Shown in pieces: positions 21,390 through 31,173 of a stretch of DNA of 64,000 nt. The stretch covers positions 124,001 through 188,000 of the forward strand of contig JAGTRS010000006.1 of NCBI GenBank assembly GCA_018262195.1, written 5' to 3'. The first letter of the stretch is position 1. Each line of letters starts with the position of its first letter. Origin of the DNA: Pseudomonadota bacterium. GTDB taxonomy: Bacteria; Pseudomonadota; Gammaproteobacteria; Burkholderiales; Rhodocyclaceae. The notes under the pieces were generated by a model. It saw nothing but the letters and a program-made list of their open reading frames with translations. It was not told where the DNA came from and made no database searches. Position numbers and translations under genes: made by a program.

Positions 21390-22538
21390 ATGAAATCACT
21401 ACATAAAGCACTACTCGCCTGCATGCTGGCATTAGGACTGACTCAAGCACAAGCCGAGGTCGGCGTCACCGACTCCAGCATCACGCTGGGCATGTCAGCC
21501 CCCTTCACCGGCCCGAACGGGCTGTACGGCATGCAAATGCGTGAAGCCATGCTGGCTCATTTCGACCAGGTCAACAAAAGTGGCGGCGTCAACGGGCGAA
21601 AAGTCGAACTGATCACCATTGATGACGGTTACGAAACCGACCGCACGCTGGCCAACACCAAATCCCTGATTCAGGACAAGCAGGTCTTTGCACTGATGGG
21701 TTACTACGGCTCCACGCCAACGACCGAAGCCATGAACAAGGTTTTCGGCCCGTCCAAGGTGCCGCTGCTCGGCACAATCTCTGGTGCCGGCACGTTGCGT
21801 GAACCGCCGTCAACCAACCCTAACAGCCGCTACATGTTCAACATTCGCGCCAGCTATGCCGACGAGGCAGAAGCGATCGTGAACCAGATCATCGCGCTCG
21901 GTCTGAAAAACATCGCCGTGTTCTACCAGAACGACGGCTTCGGGAAATCCGGCCTGGAAGGCGTCACCAATGCACTCAAGCGGGCCAACCTCGCTCCGGT
22001 TGCAGTCGGCACGGTCGAAAGAAATTCACTGGATGTCGCCAAGGCCACCGAAGCAATCAGCAAGGTCAATCCGCAAGCGGTCGTCATGGTCACCCTCTAC
22101 AAGCCAACGGCAGCTTTCGTCAAAGCCATGAAGCAACTCGGACAGTTCCCGATGTTCCTGACCTTGTCGCCGGTCGGTGCCGAGGTACTGGCCCAGGAAC
22201 TGGGCAACGATGCACGCGGCATCGGCATTTCCCAGGTTGTCCCCTACCCTTGGAATGACACGATTGGCGTTGTCCGTGAATATCAGCGCCTGCTGGACAA
22301 GCAAAAAGACAAGTTCTCGTACTATGGTCTGGAAGGCTACATCACGGCTCGACTGATGACTGAAGCGCTCAAAAAAGCCGGCAAGGATCTCACCCGTGAA
22401 AAACTTGTGGCCACCTTGGAGAGCCTGCAGAATTTCGATCTGGGCGGATTCAAGGTCAATTATGGTGCCAATAACCGACTAGGCTCTCGTTACGTCGAAT
22501 TGACCGTGGTTGGAGCTGGCGGCAAAGTCATCAAATAA
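21390..22538 (+). CDS. Branched-chain amino-acid-type ABC substrate-binding protein (paralog 2)
   Basis: 382 residues from the ATG with GGAG 5 nt upstream; the track adds 11 unsupported codons. The signal peptide MKSLHKALLACMLALGLTQA is followed by AEVGVTDSSITLGMSAPFTG. It matches paralog 1 along its whole length: VNKSGGVNGRK, IDDGYETDRTLANTKSLI, FALMGYYGSTPTTEAMNKV, AVFYQNDGFGKSGLEGV, GNDARGIGISQVVPYPWND. This indicates a tandem duplication. The ligand pocket differs between copies (for example NGLYGMQMR against SGHGQELKN), so specificities may have diverged. Confidence 0.88.
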   Translation: MKSLHKALLACMLALGLTQAQAEVGVTDSSITLGMSAPFTGPNGLYGMQMREAMLAHFDQVNKSGGVNGRKVELITIDDGYETDRTLANTKSLIQDKQVFALMGYYGSTPTTEAMNKVFGPSKVPLLGTISGAGTLREPPSTNPNSRYMFNIRASYADEAEAIVNQIIALGLKNIAVFYQNDGFGKSGLEGVTNALKRANLAPVAVGTVERNSLDVAKATEAISKVNPQAVVMVTLYKPTAAFVKAMKQLGQFPMFLTLSPVGAEVLAQELGNDARGIGISQVVPYPWNDTIGVVREYQRLLDKQKDKFSYYGLEGYITARLMTEALKKAGKDLTREKLVATLESLQNFDLGGFKVNYGANNRLGSRYVELTVVGAGGKVIK

Positions 22539-22555
22539 GCCAGTAACCCAATACG

Positions 22556-22576
22556 AAAAAGCCCGTCCTAGGACGG
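22556..22576. terminator. Bidirectional terminator between paralog 2 and cysS
   Basis: AAAAAGCCCGTCC-TA-GGACGGGCTTTTTT: an 8-bp GC stem with A and T tracts on both sides, so it can end both convergent genes. Confidence 0.92.
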
Positions 22577-22586
22577 GCTTTTTTAT

Positions 22587-23957
22587 TCAGGCACGCCGCC
22601 AGCTTGTACCCTGCGGACTGTCATCGAGAATGATCCCGCCCGCCTTCAGTTCGTCGCGAATGCGATCGGCCTCGGCAAAGTTCCTGGCTTTCTTGGCCGC
22701 TGCTCGGTCGGCAATCATTTGTCCGATTGCCTCCTCATCAAGTCCACCGGCACCAGCCCCGGCTTGCAGGTAAACGCCCGGCTCGCGCTCGAGCAAGCCG
22801 ATTACCCCACCCAGAGCCTTCAACAAACCGGACAATTCGGAACTCTTCTGGCGATTTGCTTCGGCCGCCAGTTCAAACAGCACGGCAATCGCGCCATGCG
22901 AGTCGAAATCCTCGTTCAGCGCTGCGGCAAAACGGCCAGCGAATTCATTGCTCCAATCGATATCAACAGCAACCGGCGGCACGTCGCGCAGCGCGAAATA
23001 CAAGCTGTCCAGACTGCGTTTGGCATCGTCGAGATGGGCATCCGAGTAATTCAGGGGGCTGCGGTAATGGGCACGCAGGATGAAGAACCGAACAACTTCG
23101 GCATCGAACTGTTCCAGCACGGTGCGGATGGTGAAGAAATTGCCCAGCGACTTCGACATCTTCTCGTTATCGACGCGGACAAAACCGTTGTGCATCCAGT
23201 AATTGACGAAGCTGCAGCAATTGGCGCCTTCCGATTGTGCAATTTCGTTCTCGTGATGGGGAAACTGCAGATCCTGACCGCCACCGTGAATGTCGAAATG
23301 CTGGCCGAGCAGCTTGGAACTCATGGCCGAACATTCGATATGCCAACCCGGCCGCCCTTCGCCCCACGGTGATTCCCAGGCAGGCTCGCCCGGCTTGGCA
23401 TGCTTCCAGAGCACGAAATCAAGCGGATCCTGCTTGGCCGAATCGACTTCGACCCGTTCACCGGCCCGCAGGTCATCGAGCGACTTGCCGGATAGCTTGC
23501 CGTAGCCCGGAAACTTCCGCACAGCGTAATTCACGTCGCCATCAGCGGCATGGTAGGCGAGACCATTGGCTTCAAGCTTGCCGATCAGGTCGAGCATCTC
23601 AGGTACGAATTCGGTTGCCCGCGGCTCGTAATCCGGTCGCTGCACGCCGAGCGCATCGGCGTCTTCATGCATGTAGGCGATGAAGCGATTGGTCAGTTGC
23701 TGGATCGTCTCGCCGTTCTCGATTGCCCGCTTGATGATCTTGTCGTCGATATCCGTGATATTCCGGACATAGGTGACGTCATAACCGGAAGCCTTCAGCC
23801 AGCGGTACACCATGTCGAAGACGACCATTACCCGGGCATGACCGAGGTGGCAGTAGTCATAGACCGTCATGCCACAGACATACATGCGAACCTTGTTCGG
23901 TTCGATCGGGGTGAAAACCTGTTTTTCGCGCTTGAGGGAGTTGTATATCTTGAGCAT
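22587..23957 (-). CDS. cysS: Cysteinyl-tRNA synthetase
   Basis: 456 residues, class I synthetase. Zinc/HIGH region [40 protein letters not shown], and the KMSKS loop in [15 protein letters not shown]. It charges tRNA-Cys in the cytoplasm. It stands alone, divergent from the TPR gene, and ends at a shared terminator. Confidence 0.98.
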   Translation of the reverse strand: MLKIYNSLKREKQVFTPIEPNKVRMYVCGMTVYDYCHLGHARVMVVFDMVYRWLKASGYDVTYVRNITDIDDKIIKRAIENGETIQQLTNRFIAYMHEDADALGVQRPDYEPRATEFVPEMLDLIGKLEANGLAYHAADGDVNYAVRKFPGYGKLSGKSLDDLRAGERVEVDSAKQDPLDFVLWKHAKPGEPAWESPWGEGRPGWHIECSAMSSKLLGQHFDIHGGGQDLQFPHHENEIAQSEGANCCSFVNYWMHNGFVRVDNEKMSKSLGNFFTIRTVLEQFDAEVVRFFILRAHYRSPLNYSDAHLDDAKRSLDSLYFALRDVPPVAVDIDWSNEFAGRFAAALNEDFDSHGAIAVLFELAAEANRQKSSELSGLLKALGGVIGLLEREPGVYLQAGAGAGGLDEEAIGQMIADRAAAKKARNFAEADRIRDELKAGGIILDDSPQGTSWRRA

Positions 23958-24062
23958 GCGGTGATCAATTCGGGGCGCCGCCGGAACGCTAAAACCTATG
24001 GATTCACCGGCGTTTTTGGTAGAATCGAAGGATTGTATAACGCCGAAAAGTATAGCATAGCG

Positions 24063-25196
24063 ATGACTTCAACTTCCCTGCTCCAGCCCCGTTTTCAGCA
24101 GCTCAAGACGTTGCGTGCACTGGCGATTGGCCTCGCCATCGGCTTTGCATCCCCGTCCTTTGCCGACAACCTCCCGGAAGTGCAGCGACTGATCAAGCAG
24201 GGACAATATCCGCAAGCCATGGAAAAGGTCGATGCCTACCTGAGCAGCCGTCCCAAGGATGCCCAGGGCCGCTTCCTGAAGGGTCTGATCTTTACCGAAA
24301 TGAACAAGCCGGCTGAAGCCATCGCCGTGTTTACCAAGCTCTCTGAAGACTATCCGGAGCTGCCCGAGCCCTACAACAATCTCGCCGTGCTCTATGCCCA
24401 GCAAAAGCAGTATGACAAGGCCCGTACGGCGCTGGAAATGGCAATAAGGACTCACCCGTCCTACGCCATCGCCTATGAAAACCTCGGCGATGTCTATGCC
24501 AAGCTGGCCAGCCAGGCCTACGACAAGGCACTGCAACTCGATAATTCCAATTCCACAACCCAAAACAAGCTGGCCCTGATCCGTGACCTGATCACCACCT
24601 CCGGCAAGGGTAACGTCAAGCCGCAGCCGGCGACCCCGGTTGCTGCTGCACCGGCGCCGACTGCTGCTGCGCCGGTTGCTGTTAAGCCAGCCACTCCGGC
24701 CCCGGCCGCTGCCAGCGCAACGATTGTCGCTGCCACGCCTGGTGCAGCTGCGGCCACCCCGCCAGCCAAACCTGCTCCGGCCCCTGTTGCTGCCGCCACC
24801 CCGGCACCCGCCGCAACACCCGCACCGGCTCCGGCACCGGTGAAGGCCGCCAGCAGCGCCAACGACGACATCACCAAGGCCATGACGGCTTGGGCCGATG
24901 CCTGGTCCCGCAAGGATATGCGTGCCTATCTGAATGCCTATTCGCATGATTTCGACACGCCCAAAGGCATGAGCCGCAAGGCCTGGGAACAGGAACGCGA
25001 ACAACGCATTGCCGGCAAGGGCGGCAAGATTTCCGTTTCCTTTGACAACCCGCAAATCACTGTCAATGGCGACAAGGCGACCGCCAAGTTCCGCCAGCAC
25101 TACAAGGCCACTGGCCTGAGCAGCTCGACGACCAAAACGCTGGTTTTCGTTCGCTCGGGTAGCAAGTGGCTGATCAAGGAAGAAAACGCGCGTTGA
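24063..25196 (+). CDS. Periplasmic TPR protein with Pro/Ala linker and NTF2-like C-terminal domain
   Basis: 377 residues from the ATG at 24063; the longer track ORF runs back through cysS. Signal peptide within 1-34 ([18 protein letters not shown]). TPR-like repeats cover about 37-175 ([40 protein letters not shown]). A 75-residue Ala/Pro linker follows. Residues about 268-377 form an NTF2/SnoaL-like domain ([20 protein letters not shown] ... GSKWLIKEE). The next gene ends in the same kind of domain and overlaps this stop as TGATG, so the two probably work together at the cell wall. The exact function is unknown. Confidence 0.82.
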   Translation: MTSTSLLQPRFQQLKTLRALAIGLAIGFASPSFADNLPEVQRLIKQGQYPQAMEKVDAYLSSRPKDAQGRFLKGLIFTEMNKPAEAIAVFTKLSEDYPELPEPYNNLAVLYAQQKQYDKARTALEMAIRTHPSYAIAYENLGDVYAKLASQAYDKALQLDNSNSTTQNKLALIRDLITTSGKGNVKPQPATPVAAAPAPTAAAPVAVKPATPAPAAASATIVAATPGAAAATPPAKPAPAPVAAATPAPAATPAPAPAPVKAASSANDDITKAMTAWADAWSRKDMRAYLNAYSHDFDTPKGMSRKAWEQEREQRIAGKGGKISVSFDNPQITVNGDKATAKFRQHYKATGLSSSTTKTLVFVRSGSKWLIKEENAR

Positions 25197-26491
25197 TGTT
25201 GAAAGGCAGATACATCCTGGCCGGTGTGGTAGCCCTGGTGGCTGCCGGGGCACTGGCCAAACTTGCCGACAAGCCGACGACGCCCCGCTTGGCCGACCTT
25301 GAGTCGGTGGCGACCACCCCCAGTACGAGAAGCGCCGCCGAAATGCTGGCCGCCGACTCGGCGTTTTCAGCCATGGTTTCAGACTCTGGTCCGGAAGAGG
25401 TGCTGGCAAGGATCTTTGCCGAAATCGAAGCCAATCGCCTGAGCAATGCGCTGCAGCTCACTGAAGCCCTGCTGCGCCAGCATCCGAATTACCGCCTCGC
25501 CAACCTGATCAAGGGCGACCTGCTGCTCGCCCGCACGCAGCAGATCCAGACCTTCGGGGCACTCAACGATGCCCCGCCGGAAAAGGTGGCGGATTTGCGC
25601 GCCGAAGCAGTTGCCCGCCTCAAGGCCTACCGCGAGAAGCCGCCGGCTGACTTTGTGCCACGTTACCTGCTGCAGATGCAACCGGACCAACGTTACGCCA
25701 TCGTCGTCGACACAAAGCGTTCCCGCCTTTACCTGTACGAAAACGACAAGAAAAACGATGGTCGGCCGCGCTTCGTGGCTGATTACTACGTCACACAGGG
25801 CAAGCTCGGCGCTGAAAAGCTGGTTGAAGGCGACAAGAAGACGCCGGTCGGTGTCTATCATGTGACGGCCAATCTGCCCAAGCAGAAGCTGGCCGACCTC
25901 TACGGCAGTGGCGCCTTCCCGATCAATTATCCGAATGAACTGGACAAGCAGCAAGGTCGTGGCGGTAGCGGCATCTGGCTGCATGGCACTCCATCCGACA
26001 CCTTCGCCCGCCCGCCGCGCGCCTCCGACGGCTGCGTCGTTCTGACCAACCAGGATCTCGACGCCGTTGCGAAGAACCTGCAGGTCGGACTGACTCCGGT
26101 CATCATCAGCAATTCTGTGGAATGGCTGTCGCTGGATGACTGGGCGAAAGAACGCAGCGAACTGAACAAGACCATCGACGCCTGGCGCGCCGACTGGGAA
26201 AGCCGCGACACTGACCGCTACCTGAAGCATTATTCGAAGCGCTTCAAGTCCGGCGACCAGACCTACACCGAATACGCCGCCCAGAAAAAACAGGTCAATT
26301 CCGGCAAGGACTGGATCAAGGTCAAGGTCGACAACCTCTCGGTGTTCCGCAATCCGGGCAAGGAAGAAGTCGTCGTCGTCACCTTCGATCAGGACTACCG
26401 CAGCAACAACCTGAACAACCAGATGAAGAAGCGCCAGTACTGGTTGCGCGAAGACGGCAAGTGGAAAATCATTTACGAAGGAAGTGCCTGA
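25196..26491 (+). CDS. L,D-transpeptidase (YkuD/YafK-like) with C-terminal NTF2-like domain
   Basis: 431 residues. N-terminal membrane anchor or signal at 5-24. Residues about 60-160 are helical. The YkuD domain covers about 167-305: [22 protein letters not shown], His263 in [12 protein letters not shown], and catalytic Cys280 in RASDGCVVL. Residues about 320-431 are NTF2-like ([20 protein letters not shown] ... [11 protein letters not shown]). Family enzymes make 3-3 crosslinks, attach lipoproteins to peptidoglycan or remove them; YafK-type members do the last. The ATG overlaps the preceding stop and the track's earlier start is inside the upstream gene. Confidence 0.88.
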   Translation: MLKGRYILAGVVALVAAGALAKLADKPTTPRLADLESVATTPSTRSAAEMLAADSAFSAMVSDSGPEEVLARIFAEIEANRLSNALQLTEALLRQHPNYRLANLIKGDLLLARTQQIQTFGALNDAPPEKVADLRAEAVARLKAYREKPPADFVPRYLLQMQPDQRYAIVVDTKRSRLYLYENDKKNDGRPRFVADYYVTQGKLGAEKLVEGDKKTPVGVYHVTANLPKQKLADLYGSGAFPINYPNELDKQQGRGGSGIWLHGTPSDTFARPPRASDGCVVLTNQDLDAVAKNLQVGLTPVIISNSVEWLSLDDWAKERSELNKTIDAWRADWESRDTDRYLKHYSKRFKSGDQTYTEYAAQKKQVNSGKDWIKVKVDNLSVFRNPGKEEVVVVTFDQDYRSNNLNNQMKKRQYWLREDGKWKIIYEGSA

Positions 26492-27063
26492 TGTTCAAGA
26501 ATATCTCGGTTCTCGCAGTTGGCCTGCTGGTGTCGGCTATGGTCTGGGCTGCCCCGACCGTGGAAATGACCACCAACCATGGCAAGATCACGCTAGAACT
26601 ATTCCCGGAGAAAGCACCCAAGACGGTTGAAATGTTCCTCTACAACGCCAAGCACGGGTTTTATGAGGCGACCATTTTCCACCGCGTCATCGATGGCTTC
26701 ATGATCCAGGGGGGCGGCTTCAGCCGGGCCATGGAAGAGAAGAAGACACTGACTCCGGCGCTGCAGAACGAAGCCACCAACGGCCTGACCAACGACCGCG
26801 GCACGGTAGCCATGGCCCGCACGCAGGATCCGCATTCCGCCCGTGTCCAGTTCTTCATCAACCTGAAGAACAACGATTTCCTGAACCACCGCTCGCCGGC
26901 CGATGGCCGCACCTGGGGCTATGCCGTTTTTGGCAAGGTCACCCAGGGTATGGACGTGGTCGACAAGATTGCCAAGGTGCCGACCGGCAGCGCTGGCTAC
27001 TACACCGATGTTCCGACGACGCCCGTTGTCATCCAGAACGTCAAAATCATCTCTGAAAAGTAA
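26491..27063 (+). CDS. ppiA: Periplasmic cyclophilin-type peptidyl-prolyl isomerase
   Basis: 190 residues. Signal peptide [20 protein letters not shown], then a cyclophilin domain: [53 protein letters not shown]. It catalyses prolyl cis/trans isomerisation in the periplasm. The ATG overlaps the transpeptidase stop (TGATG), so it belongs to the same coupled run. The next gene is its cytoplasmic paralog. Confidence 0.93.
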   Translation: MFKNISVLAVGLLVSAMVWAAPTVEMTTNHGKITLELFPEKAPKTVEMFLYNAKHGFYEATIFHRVIDGFMIQGGGFSRAMEEKKTLTPALQNEATNGLTNDRGTVAMARTQDPHSARVQFFINLKNNDFLNHRSPADGRTWGYAVFGKVTQGMDVVDKIAKVPTGSAGYYTDVPTTPVVIQNVKIISEK

Positions 27064-27072
27064 GGTTTCCCC

Positions 27073-27564
27073 ATGATCAAGCTCACCACCAACCACGGTG
27101 TCATCACCCTCAACCTGGATGCCGAGAAGGCCCCGAAGACGGTTGCCAACTTCATCTCCTACGTTGAAGCCGGCCATTACAACAACACCATCTTCCACCG
27201 CGTCATCAAGAATTTCATGATCCAGGGTGGCGGCATGGAGCCGGGCATGAACCAGAAGCCCTGCCAGGCACCGATCGAGAACGAGGCCGCCAACGGCCTG
27301 AAGAACAAGCGCGGCACCGTCGCCATGGCTCGCACCAACGATCCGCACTCGGCCACCGCCCAGTTCTTCATCAATACCGTCGACAATGATTTCCTCGACT
27401 TCAAGTCGCCGTCCGGCCAGGGCTGGGGCTACTGCGTGTTCGGCGAAGTGGCCGAAGGCATGGATGTCGTCGACAAGATCCGCGCCGTCAAGACGGGCAA
27501 CAAGGGCTTCCATCAGGACGTTCCGACTGAAGATGTGATCATCGAGAAGGCCGAGATCGTTTGA
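27073..27564 (+). CDS. ppiB: Cytoplasmic cyclophilin-type peptidyl-prolyl isomerase
   Basis: 163 residues, no signal peptide ([20 protein letters not shown]). Cyclophilin motifs are [39 protein letters not shown] and [19 protein letters not shown]. It is a general foldase. It lies 9 nt after ppiA and is clearly its paralog; the secreted and cytoplasmic copies side by side suggest a local duplication. Confidence 0.95.
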   Translation: MIKLTTNHGVITLNLDAEKAPKTVANFISYVEAGHYNNTIFHRVIKNFMIQGGGMEPGMNQKPCQAPIENEAANGLKNKRGTVAMARTNDPHSATAQFFINTVDNDFLDFKSPSGQGWGYCVFGEVAEGMDVVDKIRAVKTGNKGFHQDVPTEDVIIEKAEIV

Positions 27565-28292
27565 TCTTCTTCATCTCCGATCTGCACCTGTCGCCCCGGT
27601 CACCCGGGGCGACTGCTTTGTTCCTCCGGTTTTTGTCGGGCCGCGCCCGCCAGGCGGAGGCGCTGTACATCCTCGGCGATCTGTTCGAGGCCTGGATCGG
27701 TGATGACGACATCGACGACGCCTATCACACGAAAATCGTCGCCGCCCTGCGCGCTGCCAGCGAAGCCGGGCTGAAGATCTACCTGATGCATGGCAACCGC
27801 GACTTCCTGCTGGGGGAACAGTTTGCTGCCACAGCGGGTGCAAAGCTGCTGGCCGATCCTTACGACCTCGCCCTGCCAGAATGGTCCTTCGTTCTTTCGC
27901 ACGGCGATGCCCTTTGCCTTGATGATGCCGACTACATGGCCTTCCGGGCCAAAGTTCGCGATCCGGCCTGGCAGAAAACGATGCTGGCCAAGCCACGCTT
28001 CCTGCGCCGCTTGATGGCCCGCCTGATGCGCTGGCGCAGCCGGGCCAGTCAGCAGGCCAAGTCCGATCCCTATACCGATCTCCAGCCGGCGGCGACCGAC
28101 GACTTCATCCGCGATCATGGCTACTGCACCTTCATTCATGGCCACACGCACCGCCCGGCCAAGCATGATCACATTATTGACGGCATCCATGTCGAACGCT
28201 GGGTGCTGGCCGACTGGCACGAAGATCGCGGCGAGTGCCTGGCCTGGGATGGCGAGGCGCTGACACGTGAGGCCATCCTCCCTGAAAACTGA
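27561..28292 (+). CDS. lpxH: UDP-2,3-diacylglucosamine diphosphatase
   Basis: 243 residues, calcineurin-like metallophosphoesterase: [66 protein letters not shown]. It makes lipid X in lipid A synthesis at the inner face of the membrane. The start is TTG, which overlaps the ppiB stop as TTGA; the protein aligns with the family from this residue, so the rare start is credible. Confidence 0.95.
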   Translation: MIFFISDLHLSPRSPGATALFLRFLSGRARQAEALYILGDLFEAWIGDDDIDDAYHTKIVAALRAASEAGLKIYLMHGNRDFLLGEQFAATAGAKLLADPYDLALPEWSFVLSHGDALCLDDADYMAFRAKVRDPAWQKTMLAKPRFLRRLMARLMRWRSRASQQAKSDPYTDLQPAATDDFIRDHGYCTFIHGHTHRPAKHDHIIDGIHVERWVLADWHEDRGECLAWDGEALTREAILPEN

Positions 28293-30120
28293 GCAAACCA
28301 CCTTGGCCACCGCAGCAAATGCACTGAACGTCCTGCGCGACGTCTTCGGCTACCCGGCCTTCCGTGGCGAGCAAGCCGAGATCATCAACCACGTCGCCAC
28401 CGGCGGCGATGCGCTGGTACTGATGCCAACCGGCGGCGGCAAGAGCCTCTGCTACCAGATTCCGGCCCTGCTTCGTCCCGGCTGTGCCGTGGTCGTTTCA
28501 CCACTGATCGCGCTGATGCAGGATCAGGTTGATGCGATGATCCAGCTTGGTGTCAAGGCGGCCTGCCTGAATTCGACACTCGCCTGGCAGGAGGCGCAGG
28601 CCGTCGAGCAGGCCATCTTCAGCGGCAATCTCGACCTCGTCTATATCGCTCCGGAACGCCTGCTGCTCGACCGCACGCTGGCCATGCTCGACGCCCTGTC
28701 CGAAGCCGGCAAGCTGGCGCTTTTCGCCATCGACGAGGCGCATTGCGTCTCGCAATGGGGCCATGATTTTCGCCCGGAATACCTGCAACTGTCGGCGCTG
28801 CACGAGCGTTATCCGCAAGTGCCGCGCATCGCCCTGACCGCCACAGCCGATCAGGCAACGCGCAACGAGATCCTGCAGCGACTAGGTCTGGGCGAAGCGC
28901 GCGTCTTCCTGTCCAGCTTCGACCGCCCGAACATTCGTTACACCGTCGTCGAAAAGGACAACGCCAAGAAGCAGTTGCTCGGTTTCCTGACGGGCCGCAA
29001 AGGGCAGGCCGGCATTGTCTATTGCCTGTCGCGCAAGAAGGTCGAGGAAACGACCGAATGGCTCAAGGCTCAAGGCTACCCGGCGCTGCCCTACCACGCC
29101 GGCCTGCCCGCCCCCGAACGAGCCGCCAACCAGCGCCGTTTCCTGCGCGAGGAAGGCCTGATCATGTGCGCCACGATCGCCTTCGGCATGGGCATCGACA
29201 AACCGGATGTCCGCTTCGTCGCCCACCTGGATTTGCCCAAGAGCATCGAAGCCTATTACCAGGAAACCGGCCGCGCCGGCCGTGACGGCGAGCCATCCGA
29301 AGCCTGGATGACCTACGGCATGCAGGATGTCGCTCTGCAACACGCGCGCATCGCCGAATCCGGCGCTGCCGAGGGCCAGAAGATCCTCGAATCGCAGCGC
29401 CTGACCGCCCTGCTCTCCTACTGCGAAGCGCCCCGCTGCCGGCGCCAGGTGTTGCTCAACTATTTTGGTGAAGAGCGCGAGCCTTGTGGCAACTGCGATG
29501 TCTGCACGGAGCCGCCGGAACTCTGGGACGGCACACAAGCGGCGCAGAAGGCACTATCGGCCATCTTCCGGACCGGCATGCGCTTTGGTGTCACGCACCT
29601 GACCGACATCCTGCGCGGCAAGACGACAGACAAGATCAAGCAGTGGAATCATGACCAGTTGCCCACCTTCGGCGTTGGCGGCGATCTCGACGACCACGCC
29701 TGGAAAAGCGTCTTCCGGCAATTGGCTGCGGCCGGACTGGTCCATGTCGACATGGCCGAACACGGCGCGCTGCAACTGACAGAAACAGCGCGCGAAGTAC
29801 TCAAGGGACAGCGCACGGTACAACTGCGCCGCCCGGTCAAACGCAAGTCGACGCCTTCCCGGTCGTCGAGCAGCACAGTCGTCAGCGATCTTTCGCCTGC
29901 CGATGACGCGCTGTTCCAGTTGTTGCGCAAATGGCGGGCTGATACCGCCAGAGAGCAGGCGGTACCTGCCTATGTGATTCTTCATGACAAGACCCTGCGC
30001 GAATTGGCCGAAGTCCGCCCGGTCAGCCATGGCTTGCTGGCTGGCATTACCGGCATGGGCAGCGCAAAGATCGAGCATTACGGGGCAGAATTGCTCGACC
30101 TGATCCGCAACGAGGGCTGA
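28267..30120 (+). CDS. recQ: ATP-dependent DNA helicase RecQ
   Basis: About 605-617 residues. Helicase motifs: [39 protein letters not shown], and motif VI in [19 protein letters not shown]. RecQ-Ct zinc cysteines: [15 protein letters not shown] and CGNCDVC. An HRDC domain closes the protein. It unwinds recombination intermediates with RecF-pathway proteins. The start is uncertain: GTG at 28267 has GAGG 9 nt upstream and overlaps lpxH by 26 nt; TTG at 28303 is nearer the usual N-terminus. Confidence 0.96.
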   Translation: MRPSSLKTEQTTLATAANALNVLRDVFGYPAFRGEQAEIINHVATGGDALVLMPTGGGKSLCYQIPALLRPGCAVVVSPLIALMQDQVDAMIQLGVKAACLNSTLAWQEAQAVEQAIFSGNLDLVYIAPERLLLDRTLAMLDALSEAGKLALFAIDEAHCVSQWGHDFRPEYLQLSALHERYPQVPRIALTATADQATRNEILQRLGLGEARVFLSSFDRPNIRYTVVEKDNAKKQLLGFLTGRKGQAGIVYCLSRKKVEETTEWLKAQGYPALPYHAGLPAPERAANQRRFLREEGLIMCATIAFGMGIDKPDVRFVAHLDLPKSIEAYYQETGRAGRDGEPSEAWMTYGMQDVALQHARIAESGAAEGQKILESQRLTALLSYCEAPRCRRQVLLNYFGEEREPCGNCDVCTEPPELWDGTQAAQKALSAIFRTGMRFGVTHLTDILRGKTTDKIKQWNHDQLPTFGVGGDLDDHAWKSVFRQLAAAGLVHVDMAEHGALQLTETAREVLKGQRTVQLRRPVKRKSTPSRSSSSTVVSDLSPADDALFQLLRKWRADTAREQAVPAYVILHDKTLRELAEVRPVSHGLLAGITGMGSAKIEHYGAELLDLIRNEG

Positions 30121-30121
30121 G

Positions 30122-30739
30122 ATGGAACAACGCGACACGCTCAACGCCACGCTGGCTGCCATTGTGATCGCAGTGCTGCTCGTTTCGGGTATTGCGCCTT
30201 ATGAACGGCTGACCTGGGTCATGGAAGTCGCCCCGGTGCTGATTGCCCTGCCGCTGATGATTGCCACACGCCGCAGCTACCCGCTGACGACACTTCTCAC
30301 CGTGCTGATCGCCGCCCACGCGCTGGTGCTGATCGCTGGCGGCGCCTACACCTATGCCCGCGTTCCGCTTGGCTTCTGGATGCAGGACCTGCTCGGCACG
30401 GCACGTAACCCGTATGACAAGCTCGGCCACTTCATGCAGGGCTTCGTGCCAGCGATGGTCGCCCGCGAAATACTGATCCGCGGCGCTTATGTTCGAGGCC
30501 GCAAGATGACCGGTTTCCTGTGCATCTGCATTGCCATGGCAATCAGCGCCGTCTATGAACTGATCGAGTGGGCTGCCGCGCTCTACCTGGGCCAGGGCGC
30601 CGACGAGTTTCTGGGCACGCAGGGCGACCAGTGGGATACGCAGTCAGACATGTTCATGGCGCTGATCGGATCGAGCACTGCAATGGTTTTTCTCTCCCGC
30701 TGGCACGACAAGCTGCTGGCCAAACTGCGTCCGGCCTGA
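30122..30739 (+). CDS. DUF2238/YjdF-like integral membrane protein
   Basis: 205 residues with about six hydrophobic segments. The family motif region is NPYDKLGHFMQGFVPAMVAR, and the second acidic cluster is SAVYELIEWAAALYLGQGAD followed by QGDQWDTQSDMFMALIGS. Conserved Asp, His and Glu residues within the membrane are typical, but no activity is established for the family. It starts 1 nt after the recQ stop and is probably the last gene of the run. Confidence 0.8.
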   Translation: MEQRDTLNATLAAIVIAVLLVSGIAPYERLTWVMEVAPVLIALPLMIATRRSYPLTTLLTVLIAAHALVLIAGGAYTYARVPLGFWMQDLLGTARNPYDKLGHFMQGFVPAMVAREILIRGAYVRGRKMTGFLCICIAMAISAVYELIEWAAALYLGQGADEFLGTQGDQWDTQSDMFMALIGSSTAMVFLSRWHDKLLAKLRPA

Positions 30740-31173
30740 CGCCGTGTAAACAATCAATGGCCAGAAACCTGCCCCGGACAAGCTTAAAAACAATGCTGAT
30801 CAGCCGAGCATTCTGAGGAAATTCTGTCACCGCCTCGGAGCGTGTCGGAATATTTTACGGATGCCATACGGAGATATCCGTAACTCGCTGATTGGATAAA
30901 AGTGGTGCAAATATTGCGTGATTTCTGATGCCTGAAAATGGAAGAACATCGGGATCAAGTGACCGAAAAGCGCAGCGGTTTTCGCTGGTACTGTTGGATA
31001 TTTGATCAAAGCCTTCCGGACCAGGCAGTCAGGCGTCTGACTGATACGCCGGGCTAACGGACGAAACTCCTTGGGTGGGGGTTTCGTCCGTAACTATCGA
31101 TGATCCAGGATGCCAAGGCGATCCTCCCCACTTGGCAATTGCCGAACTCCGACCAACAGGCCGGGGCGACCGC
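30740..31173. other. 434-nt gene-free gap with four inverted repeats
   Basis: It separates two convergent genes. I see no supportable coding region; a 60-codon minus-strand ORF (30827-31009) starts at TTG without a ribosome site. Inverted repeats: TTACGGAT/ATCCGTAA (30855-30862, 30876-30883), CAGCG-gtttt-CGCTG (30973-30987), CAGTCAG-GCGT-CTGACTG (31026-31043) and ACGGACGAAAC/GTTTCGTCCGT (31057-31067, 31081-31091). None has a long T tract. They could be weak terminators, a small RNA or remnants of a mobile repeat. Confidence 0.55.
31057..31091. terminator. 11-bp hairpin downstream of the acyl-CoA ligase gene
   Basis: ACGGACGAAAC and GTTTCGTCCGT are perfect 11-bp arms around a 13-nt G-rich loop, 83 nt beyond the minus-strand ligase stop. 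It is strong enough to terminate or protect a 3' end, but no T tract follows on either strand. Confidence 0.4.

Noticed and set aside
24008-24045. CGGCGTT/AACGCCG inverted repeat upstream of the TPR gene
   Set aside because: 7-bp arms around weak -10-like sequences; too little to separate from chance and no good -35 to anchor a promoter call.
24069-25409. 446-aa minus-strand ORF opposite the TPR gene
   Set aside because: Low-complexity shadow (Arg/Gly/Ser repeats) generated by the Ala/Pro linker on the other strand.
30827-31009. 60-codon minus-strand ORF in the gene-free gap
   Set aside because: TTG start, no Shine-Dalgarno, no recognisable protein features; length is within chance expectation.
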